Positions 57,296-64,000 of a stretch of DNA of 64,000 nt are shown here, one piece after another (the first letter of the stretch is position 1; each line of letters starts with the position of its first letter). This DNA is from Streptomyces sp. NRRL B-3428. GTDB taxonomy: Bacteria > Actinomycetota > Actinomycetes > Streptomycetales > Streptomycetaceae. The notes below the pieces were generated by a model. That model ran no database searches. It was not told the origin of the DNA and worked only from the letters and a program-made list of their open reading frames with translations. Both the position numbers and the translations under genes were made by a program. The DNA lies in contig JOGW01000002.1 of the NCBI GenBank assembly GCA_000721375.1, positions 124,001-188,000 of the forward strand, read 5' to 3'.

Positions 57296-59383
57296 GTGAG
57301 CACCAAGCCGACCACCACAGACCTCGAGTGGACCGACCTCGACCAGCGCGCCGTAGACACGGGACGAGTCCTGGCCGCGGATGCCGTACAGAAGGTCGGC
57401 AACGGCCATCCCGGTACGGCCATGAGCCTGTCCCCCGCCGCGTACACCCTCTTCCAGAAGGTGATGCGGCATGACCCGGCCGACCCGGAGTGGGTGGGGC
57501 GCGACCGTTTCGTGCTCTCCGCGGGTCACTCGTCGCTGACGCTGTACATCCAGCTCTACCTGGCCGGCTTCGGCCTTGAGCTCGATGACCTGAAGGCCTT
57601 CCGCACCTGGGGCTCGAAGACCCCCGGTCACCCGGAGTACGGCCACACCGCCGGCGTCGAGACCACCACGGGCCCGCTCGGCCAGGGTGTCGCCAACGCC
57701 GTGGGCATGGCGATGGCCGCCCGCTACGAGCGCGGTCTGTTCGACCCGGAGGCGGCCACCGGCACCTCCCCGTTCGACCACTTCATCTTCGCGATCGCCG
57801 GTGACGGCTGCCTCCAGGAGGGCATCTCCGCCGAGGCCTCCTCGCTCGCGGGCCACCAGAAGCTCGGCAACCTGGTCCTGCTGTGGGACGACAACCACAT
57901 CTCGATCGAGGGCGACACCGAGACCGCGATCTCCGAGGACACGATCAAGCGGTACGAGGCGTACGGCTGGCACGTCCAGCGGGTCGCGCCCAAGCCGGAC
58001 GGTGACCTGGACGCCGAGGCGCTGTACAACGCGATCGAGGCCGCGAAGGCGGTGACCGACAAGCCGTCGTTCATCGCGATGCGCTCGATCATCGCCTGGC
58101 CCGCCCCCAACGCGCAGAACACCGAGGCCGCGCACGGCTCGGCGCTCGGCGACGACGAGGTCGCGGCCACCAAGCGCGTCCTGGGCTTCGACCCGGAGCA
58201 GAGCTTCGAGGTCGCCGACGAGGTCATCGCGCACACCCGCAAGGCCCTTGAGCGCGGCGCGCAGGCCAAGGCCGAGTGGGACAAGTCGCTCGCCGCCTGG
58301 CGCACCGCCAACCCCGAGCGCGCCGCCGAGTTCGACCGCATCAACGCGGGCGAGCTGCCGGCCGGCTGGGAGGCCAAGCTCCCCGAGTTCGAGACCGGCA
58401 AGGGTGTCGCCACGCGTGCCGCCTCCGGCAAGATCCTGCAGGCGCTCGGCGCGGTGATCCCGGAGCTGTGGGGCGGTTCCGCCGACCTCGCGGGCTCCAA
58501 CAACACCACGATCGACAAGACGAGTTCCTTCCTGCCGGAGGGCAACCCGCTGCCGGAGGCCGACCCCTACGGCCGCACGATCCACTTCGGTATCCGCGAG
58601 CACGCCATGGCCGCGGCCATGAACGGCATCTCGCTGCACGGCCACACCCGTATCTACGGCGGCACCTTCCTGGTGTTCTCGGACTACATGCGCAATGCCG
58701 TGCGCCTGTCGGCCCTGATGCACCTGCCCGTCACGTACGTGTGGACGCATGACTCCATCGGTCTCGGCGAGGACGGCCCGACGCACCAGCCGGTCGAGCA
58801 CCTGGCCGCGCTGCGCGCCATCCCGGGCCTGAACGTGGTCCGCCCGGCCGACGCCAACGAGACCGCGATCGCCTGGCGCGAGATCCTGCGCCGCGGCAAG
58901 CGCGAGTACCCGGTCAGCGCTCCGCACGGTCTGGCCCTGACCCGTCAGGGTGTGCCGACCTACGAGCGCAACGAGGATGCGGCCAAGGGGGGTTACATCC
59001 TGTTCGAGGCCTCCAAGGAGACCCCGGACCTGATCCTCATCGGTACCGGTTCCGAGGTACAGCTGGCCGTCGCCGCGCGCGAGGCCCTGGAGGCCGAGGG
59101 TGTCGCCACCCGGGTCGTCTCGATGCCCTGTGTCGAGTGGTTCGAGGCCCAGGACCAGGCGTACCGCGACAGCGTGCTGCCGCCGTCCGTGAAGGCGCGC
59201 GTGGCCGTCGAGGCCGGTATCGGTCTGACCTGGCACCGCTATGTCGGGGACGCCGGCCGCATCGTCTCCCTCGAGCACTTCGGTGCCTCGGCCGACGGCA
59301 AGGTGCTCTTCGAGGAGTTCGGTCTGACCGCAGACGCGGTCACCGCCGCCGCCAAGGAATCTCTCGCAGCCGCCAAGCGCTGA
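57296..59383 (+). CDS. tkt: transketolase
   Basis: 695 residues, normal length. The N-terminal thiamine-diphosphate domain has [58 protein letters not shown] and the GDG...N motif [14 protein letters not shown] with [14 protein letters not shown]. The middle and C-terminal domains have [40 protein letters not shown] and [18 protein letters not shown]. It moves two-carbon units in the pentose phosphate pathway. First gene of the tkt-tal-zwf-opcA-pgl operon. GTG 57296; GAGGAG lies about 12 nt upstream. Confidence 0.96.
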   Translation: MSTKPTTTDLEWTDLDQRAVDTGRVLAADAVQKVGNGHPGTAMSLSPAAYTLFQKVMRHDPADPEWVGRDRFVLSAGHSSLTLYIQLYLAGFGLELDDLKAFRTWGSKTPGHPEYGHTAGVETTTGPLGQGVANAVGMAMAARYERGLFDPEAATGTSPFDHFIFAIAGDGCLQEGISAEASSLAGHQKLGNLVLLWDDNHISIEGDTETAISEDTIKRYEAYGWHVQRVAPKPDGDLDAEALYNAIEAAKAVTDKPSFIAMRSIIAWPAPNAQNTEAAHGSALGDDEVAATKRVLGFDPEQSFEVADEVIAHTRKALERGAQAKAEWDKSLAAWRTANPERAAEFDRINAGELPAGWEAKLPEFETGKGVATRAASGKILQALGAVIPELWGGSADLAGSNNTTIDKTSSFLPEGNPLPEADPYGRTIHFGIREHAMAAAMNGISLHGHTRIYGGTFLVFSDYMRNAVRLSALMHLPVTYVWTHDSIGLGEDGPTHQPVEHLAALRAIPGLNVVRPADANETAIAWREILRRGKREYPVSAPHGLALTRQGVPTYERNEDAAKGGYILFEASKETPDLILIGTGSEVQLAVAAREALEAEGVATRVVSMPCVEWFEAQDQAYRDSVLPPSVKARVAVEAGIGLTWHRYVGDAGRIVSLEHFGASADGKVLFEEFGLTADAVTAAAKESLAAAKR

Positions 59384-59426
59384 CGCCCATAGACGCTTCA
59401 TACGACACGTAGGAGATGCAATTTCC

Positions 59427-60545
59427 ATGACAGACGCACTCAAGCGCCTCTCCGAAGAGGGCGTCGCGATCTGGCTGGACGACCTGTCGCGCAAGCGCAT
59501 CACGTCCGGCAACCTGGCCGAACTCATCGACCAGAGCCACGTCGTGGGCGTCACGACCAACCCGTCGATCTTCCAGAAGGCGATCACCAGCGGTGACGGT
59601 TACGAGCAGCAGCTCACCGACCTCGCCGCCCGCAAGGTCACCGTCGACGAGGCCATCCGCATGATCACCACCGCGGATGTACGGGACGCGGCCGACATCC
59701 TGCGCCCGGTCTTCGACGCGACCGAGGGCCAGGACGGCCGGGTCTCGATCGAGGTCGACCCGCGCCTGGCGCACAACACGGCGGCCACGGTCGCCGAGGC
59801 CAAGCAGCTGGCGTGGCTGGTGGACCGGCCGAACACGCTGATCAAGATCCCGGCCACCAAGGCGGGTCTGCCGGCCATCACCGAGACGATCGGCCGTGGC
59901 ATCAGCGTCAACGTCACGCTGATCTTCTCGCTCGAGCGCTACCGCGAGGTCATGGACGCCTACCTGGCGGGCCTTGAGCAGGCCAAGTCCAAGGGACTCG
60001 ACCTCTCCAAGATCCACTCGGTGGCCTCGTTCTTCGTGTCCCGGGTGGACACCGAGATCGACAAGCGCCTGGACGGCATCGGCACCGACGAGGCCAAGGC
60101 CCTCAAGGGCAAGGCCGCGCTCGCCAACGCGCGTCTCGCGTACGAGGCATACGAAGAGGTCTTCGGCTCCGACCGCTGGGGCGCCCTCGACAAGGCCGGC
60201 GCCAACAAGCAGCGTCCGCTGTGGGCCTCGACCGGCGTCAAGGACCCCGCGTACAAGGACACCCTGTACGTGGACGACCTGGTCGCGCCCGGCACGGTGA
60301 ACACCATGCCGGAGGCCACGTTGGAGGCGACCGCCGACCACGGCGAGATCGTCGGCAACACCATCGCCGGTACCTACGAGCAGGCTCGCGCCGAGCTCGA
60401 CGCCGTCGAGAAGCTCGGGATCTCGTACGACGAGGTCGTACAGCTCCTGGAGGACGAGGGCGTCGAGAAGTTCGAGGCGTCCTGGAACGATCTGCTCAAG
60501 TCGACCGAGGCTGAGCTCGAGAAGCTCGCCCCTTCGGAGGGCTGA
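59427..60545 (+). CDS. tal: transaldolase
   Basis: 372 residues of the actinobacterial long transaldolase form. [40 protein letters not shown] and the Schiff-base lysine in [15 protein letters not shown] are present, followed by [20 protein letters not shown]. It moves three-carbon units between sugar phosphates. Starts 43 bp after tkt; ATG 59427 has AGGAGATG upstream. Normal length. Confidence 0.95.
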   Translation: MTDALKRLSEEGVAIWLDDLSRKRITSGNLAELIDQSHVVGVTTNPSIFQKAITSGDGYEQQLTDLAARKVTVDEAIRMITTADVRDAADILRPVFDATEGQDGRVSIEVDPRLAHNTAATVAEAKQLAWLVDRPNTLIKIPATKAGLPAITETIGRGISVNVTLIFSLERYREVMDAYLAGLEQAKSKGLDLSKIHSVASFFVSRVDTEIDKRLDGIGTDEAKALKGKAALANARLAYEAYEEVFGSDRWGALDKAGANKQRPLWASTGVKDPAYKDTLYVDDLVAPGTVNTMPEATLEATADHGEIVGNTIAGTYEQARAELDAVEKLGISYDEVVQLLEDEGVEKFEASWNDLLKSTEAELEKLAPSEG

Positions 60546-60549
60546 CACC

Positions 60550-62079
60550 TTGACCGGACTCGGAGCGAATCCGCTCCGTGACGCCGCAGACCGACGGCTC
60601 CCGCGTATCGCGGGGCCGTCGGGCCTGGTGATCTTCGGCGTCACGGGCGATTTGTCACGCAAAAAGCTGATGCCCGCGGTGTACGACCTGGCCAACCGCG
60701 GCCTGCTGCCACCGGGCTTCTCGCTCGTCGGCTTCGCCCGCCGTGAGTGGCAGGACGAGGACTTCGCGCAGGAGGTGCACGACGCGGTCAAGGAGCACTC
60801 GCGTACGCCCTTCCGCGAGGAGGTCTGGCAGCAGCTGATCCAGGGCATGCGCTTCGTCCAGGGCGACTTCGACGACGACGACGCCTTCGAAACGCTCAAG
60901 GCCACCATCGAGGACCTGGACAAGAAGCAGGGCACGGGCGGGAACTTCGCGTTCTACCTCTCCGTACCGCCGAAGTTCTTCCCCAAGGTCGTCAAGCAGC
61001 TCAAGAAGCACGGGCTCGCCGACCAGGCGGGCGACTCGTGGCGGCGTGCCGTCATCGAGAAGCCCTTCGGGCACGACCTGGTCTCCGCCAAGGAGCTCAA
61101 CTCGATCGTGCACGAGGTGTTCGCGCCGGACCAGGTGTTCCGGATCGACCACTACCTCGGCAAGGAGACCGTCCAGAACATCCTGGCGCTCCGCTTCGCC
61201 AACACCCTCTTCGAGCCGCTCTGGAACCGGTCGTACGTCGACCACGTCCAGATCACGATGGCCGAGGACATCGGCATCGGCGGCCGGGCCGGGTACTACG
61301 ACGGCATCGGCGCCGCCCGTGACGTCATCCAGAACCACCTCCTTCAGCTGCTCGCGCTGACCGCGATGGAGGAGCCCTCCTCCTTCGACGCTGACGCGCT
61401 GGCCGCCGAGAAGACCAAGGTGCTCGGAGCGGTGAAACTGCCCGACGACTTGTCGACCGGCACGGTGCGCGGACAGTACGCGGCCGGCTGGCAGGGCGGC
61501 GAGAAGGTCATCGGCTATCTGCAGGAAGACGGTATCGACGCCTCGTCGAAGACCGACACCTACGCCGCGGTGAAGCTGCAGATCGACAACCGGCGCTGGG
61601 CGGGTGTGCCGTTCTATCTGCGCACCGGCAAGCGCCTTGGCCGTCGGGTCACGGAGATCGCGGTGGTCTTCCAGCGCGCTCCCCACTCCCCCTTCGACCA
61701 CACGGCGACCGAGGAGCTGGGCCGCAACGCCCTGGTCATCCGGGTCCAGCCGGACGAGGGCGTCACGGTGCGCTTCGGCTCCAAGGTGCCGGGCACGTCG
61801 ATGGAGGTCCGGGACGTGTCCATGGACTTCGCCTACGGCGAGTCCTTCACCGAGTCGAGCCCCGAGGCGTACGAGCGCCTGATCCTCGACGTCCTGCTCG
61901 GCGACTCCAACCTCTTCCCGCGTACGGAGGAGGTGGAGCTGTCCTGGAAGATCCTCGACCCGATCGAGCAGTTCTGGGACAGCAACGGCAAGGCCGCCCA
62001 GTATCCGGCGGGCACCTGGGGTCCCGTCGAGTCGGACGAAATGCTCGAACGAGACGGACGGAGCTGGCGTCGGCCATGA
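60550..62079 (+). CDS. zwf: glucose-6-phosphate 1-dehydrogenase
   Basis: 509 residues. The NADP site [18 protein letters not shown], the substrate motif [20 protein letters not shown] with the catalytic His, and the FYLRTGKRL segment are intact. It is the first enzyme of the oxidative pentose phosphate branch and makes NADPH. The start is a TTG at 60550 after GGAGGG, 4 bp beyond tal. The stop overlaps opcA by 4 bp. Confidence 0.95.
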   Translation: MTGLGANPLRDAADRRLPRIAGPSGLVIFGVTGDLSRKKLMPAVYDLANRGLLPPGFSLVGFARREWQDEDFAQEVHDAVKEHSRTPFREEVWQQLIQGMRFVQGDFDDDDAFETLKATIEDLDKKQGTGGNFAFYLSVPPKFFPKVVKQLKKHGLADQAGDSWRRAVIEKPFGHDLVSAKELNSIVHEVFAPDQVFRIDHYLGKETVQNILALRFANTLFEPLWNRSYVDHVQITMAEDIGIGGRAGYYDGIGAARDVIQNHLLQLLALTAMEEPSSFDADALAAEKTKVLGAVKLPDDLSTGTVRGQYAAGWQGGEKVIGYLQEDGIDASSKTDTYAAVKLQIDNRRWAGVPFYLRTGKRLGRRVTEIAVVFQRAPHSPFDHTATEELGRNALVIRVQPDEGVTVRFGSKVPGTSMEVRDVSMDFAYGESFTESSPEAYERLILDVLLGDSNLFPRTEEVELSWKILDPIEQFWDSNGKAAQYPAGTWGPVESDEMLERDGRSWRRP

Positions 62080-63128
62080 AGATCGACCTCACGGACACCA
62101 CCTCCAGCAAGATCAACAAGGCGCTCATCCAGGGCCGCCGCGCGATCGGTTCGCCGGCCGTCGGCATGGTCCTGACCCTCGTCATCGTCACCGACGAGGA
62201 GAACGCCTACGACGCGTTGAAGGCCGCCAACGACGCCTCGCGCGAGCACCCCTCGCGCACGCTCGTGGTCATCAAGCGCGTCTCGCGCACGCCCCGCGAC
62301 CGTACACAGTCCCGCCTCGACGCCGAGGTACGGGTGGGTGCGGACGCGGGCACCGGTGAGACCGTGGTGCTCCGCCTGCACGGCGAGATCATCAACCACG
62401 CCCAGTCCGTGGTCCTTCCGCTGCTCCTTCCCGACGCCCCCGTGGTCGTCTGGTGGCCGGTGAACGCACCGGTGTCGCCCGCCACCGACCCGCTCGGTGC
62501 GCTGGCCCAGCGCCGTGTCACCGACACGTACGCGGCGGAGCAGCCGATCCACGAACTGACCGCGCGCGCCGAGAAGTACACCCCCGGCGACACGGACCTC
62601 TCCTGGACCCGCATCACGCCCTGGCGCTCGATGCTGGCCGCCGCGCTCGACCAGGTCACCTGCAAGGTGAACGAGGTCGAGGTGGAGGGCGAGGAGTTCA
62701 ACCCGAGCTGCGAACTGCTCGCGATGTGGCTCGCGGACCGTCTCCAGGTGCCGGTCCGCAGGACGCTGTCCGCGGGTCCGGGTCTGACCGCGGTACGGAT
62801 GATGACGGACTGCGGTCCGATCACCCTGGACCGCGCGGACGGCTCGCTCGCCACGCTCTCCATGCAGGGCCAGCCCGACCGTGCCGTGGCGCTGAAGCGC
62901 CGCGAGACGGCCGAGCTGATCGCGGAGGAGCTGCGGCGTCTCGATCCGGACGACACCTATGCGTCGGCGCTGAAGTTCGGCGTGGACCGGCTCGGTGAGC
63001 CGATGGCGATGCAGACGGTGCCGCCGCTCGCGGCGGATGAGCCGGTCGCGGAGACCGCTCCGGCCAGGCCCGCGAAGAAGGCCGCTGCGGCCTCCTCCCG
63101 TACGGCCAAGAAGGCAGCGGGCAAGTGA
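62076..63128 (+). CDS. opcA: glucose-6-phosphate dehydrogenase assembly protein OpcA
   Basis: 350 residues. [48 protein letters not shown] and REGDGS-like [12 protein letters not shown] are OpcA family marks, with a Lys/Ala-rich tail ([19 protein letters not shown]). OpcA is needed for full activity of the neighbouring Zwf in actinobacteria and cyanobacteria. Coupled to zwf by ATGA and to pgl by GTGA. Confidence 0.94.
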   Translation: MKIDLTDTTSSKINKALIQGRRAIGSPAVGMVLTLVIVTDEENAYDALKAANDASREHPSRTLVVIKRVSRTPRDRTQSRLDAEVRVGADAGTGETVVLRLHGEIINHAQSVVLPLLLPDAPVVVWWPVNAPVSPATDPLGALAQRRVTDTYAAEQPIHELTARAEKYTPGDTDLSWTRITPWRSMLAAALDQVTCKVNEVEVEGEEFNPSCELLAMWLADRLQVPVRRTLSAGPGLTAVRMMTDCGPITLDRADGSLATLSMQGQPDRAVALKRRETAELIAEELRRLDPDDTYASALKFGVDRLGEPMAMQTVPPLAADEPVAETAPARPAKKAAAASSRTAKKAAGK

Positions 63129-63910
63129 CCGGATCTCCCCAGCTGGTCGTCCACCGCGACAAGGAGCTGATGGCGCAGGCCGCGGCGGCCCGGCTGCTCA
63201 CGAAGATCGTGGACGCCCAGACCGCGCGCGGTTCGGCCTCGGTGGTCCTCACGGGCGGCCGCAACGGCAACGGGCTGCTTGCCGCACTCGCCGCCTCCCC
63301 CGCCCGTGACGCGATCGACTGGTCGCGGCTTGACCTGTGGTGGGGCGACGAAAGGTTCCTGCCCGAGGGCGATCCGGACCGCAATGTCACGCAGGCCCGC
63401 GAGGCCCTGCTCGACGCGGTGCCGCTCGACCCGGCGCGGGTGCATGCGATGCCGGCCTCGGACGGCGCGTACGGCTCGGACGCGGACGCGGCGGCGGAGG
63501 CCTACGCGGCCGAGCTCGCGGCGGCCGCGCGCCCGGAGAACCACGCCCGAGTCCCGTCCTTCGACGTGCTGTTGCTCGGCGTCGGTCCGGATACGCATGT
63601 GGCCTCGCTGTTCCCCGAGCACCCCGGCGTCCGCGAGACGGAACGCATGGTGATCGGGGTCCACGGCGCTCCCAAGCCGCCGCCCACCCGCATCTCGCTG
63701 ACGCTCCCCGCCATCCGCGCGGCGCGTGAGGTGTGGCTGCTCGCGGCCGGCGAGGACAAGGCGAAGGCGGCGGCCATCGCGCTCTCGGGCGCGGGCGAGA
63801 TCCAGGCCCCGGCAGCGGGAGCGTACGGGCGCGCCCGCACACTGTGGCTCCTGGACTCGGCGGCGGCTTCCCAGCTGCCGCGGGAGCTGTATCCGGCGGC
63901 GACTTCCTGA
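63125..63910 (+). CDS. pgl: 6-phosphogluconolactonase
   Basis: 261 residues of the DevB/SOL family. VVLTGGRNGNGLLAAL, DLWWGDERFLPEGDPDRN, LLGVGPDTHVASLFPEHP and RISLTLPAIRAAREVWLLAAGEDKA are present. It hydrolyses the lactone made by Zwf. The GTG start overlaps the opcA stop. Last gene of the operon; a terminator follows 19 bp later. Confidence 0.95.
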   Translation: MTGSPQLVVHRDKELMAQAAAARLLTKIVDAQTARGSASVVLTGGRNGNGLLAALAASPARDAIDWSRLDLWWGDERFLPEGDPDRNVTQAREALLDAVPLDPARVHAMPASDGAYGSDADAAAEAYAAELAAAARPENHARVPSFDVLLLGVGPDTHVASLFPEHPGVRETERMVIGVHGAPKPPPTRISLTLPAIRAAREVWLLAAGEDKAKAAAIALSGAGEIQAPAAGAYGRARTLWLLDSAAASQLPRELYPAATS

Positions 63911-63929
63911 GTCGCCACTCGTGACGTTC

Positions 63930-63959
63930 GGCCCCGCACCTGTCCGGTGCGGGGCCTTT
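63930..63959 (+). terminator. terminator of the tkt-pgl operon
   Basis: Perfect 11-bp arms GGCCCCGCACC (63930-63940) and GGTGCGGGGCC (63946-63956), loop TGTCC, followed by TTT. The remaining 41 bp of the window hold nothing I can name. Confidence 0.88.
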
Positions 63960-64000
63960 CGCTGTCACGGCTGCCCCACCGCCGGATAAACCGGGTGCTC

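Noticed and set aside
56960..59587. Minus-strand 875-residue frame opposite tkt
   Set aside because: Antisense of a highly codon-biased housekeeping gene; composition is Arg/Gly/Asp/Val repeats with no domain.

Overview
The window is a piece of a high-GC actinomycete chromosome, almost certainly Streptomyces. GC is very high, GTG and TTG starts and 4-bp ATGA/GTGA overlaps are common, and the gene order from dapD through suf, ctaA and ctaB to tkt-tal-zwf-opcA-pgl matches, from memory, the conserved core of Streptomyces chromosomes. No prophage, insertion sequence, CRISPR array, rRNA, ordinary tRNA or biosynthetic gene cluster was seen.

Left part (1-28 kb), mostly lineage-variable genes. A partial kdgD and a divergent uronate dehydrogenase suggest oxidative uronate breakdown. 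Small enzymes and a decayed methyltransferase follow. Next come a tandem TerD-domain protein and the most striking locus: a Ro60/TROVE protein gene (5479-7068, minus strand) preceded on the same strand by two tandem non-coding RNAs (about 7137-7438). Each RNA folds on paper into a Ro-binding-type stem with a shared internal loop, capped by a circularly permuted tRNA-like module: bacterial Y RNAs of the YrlA class. A Ser/Thr kinase, an AadA-like nucleotidyltransferase, a PhoX phosphatase and an SDR follow. Then comes a three-gene cassette of a small protein, a trypsin-like protease carrying the same N-terminal domain, and an unknown protein. The rest holds an exported nuclease, a dapA paralogue, an ECF sigma/beta-propeller pair, a decayed epimerase and a two-component system.

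Middle part (28-44 kb): dapD; an MFS/ECF sigma/CU044_5270 operon; an HxlR-peroxiredoxin fusion next to a perfect operator-like palindrome; an SMR efflux pump with its TetR regulator and two operator-like sites; two paralogous membrane proteins; and the complete SUF iron-sulfur operon sufR-B-D-Rieske-C-S-U-T. A CAAC-N6-GTTG site lies at the start of sufR. A formate/nitrite-type channel follows.

Right part (44-64 kb): two ABC export systems, one with a YtrA-type GntR regulator; heme A biosynthesis (ctaA, ctaB); an amidohydrolase; an MMPL transporter; a hydroxyacid dehydrogenase and cupin pair; and the pentose phosphate operon tkt-tal-zwf-opcA-pgl, ended by a clear terminator. SUF assembly, heme A synthesis and NADPH production sit close together, so this end of the window is largely redox and respiratory housekeeping.

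All calls come from reading the sequence. No database search or folding program was run.
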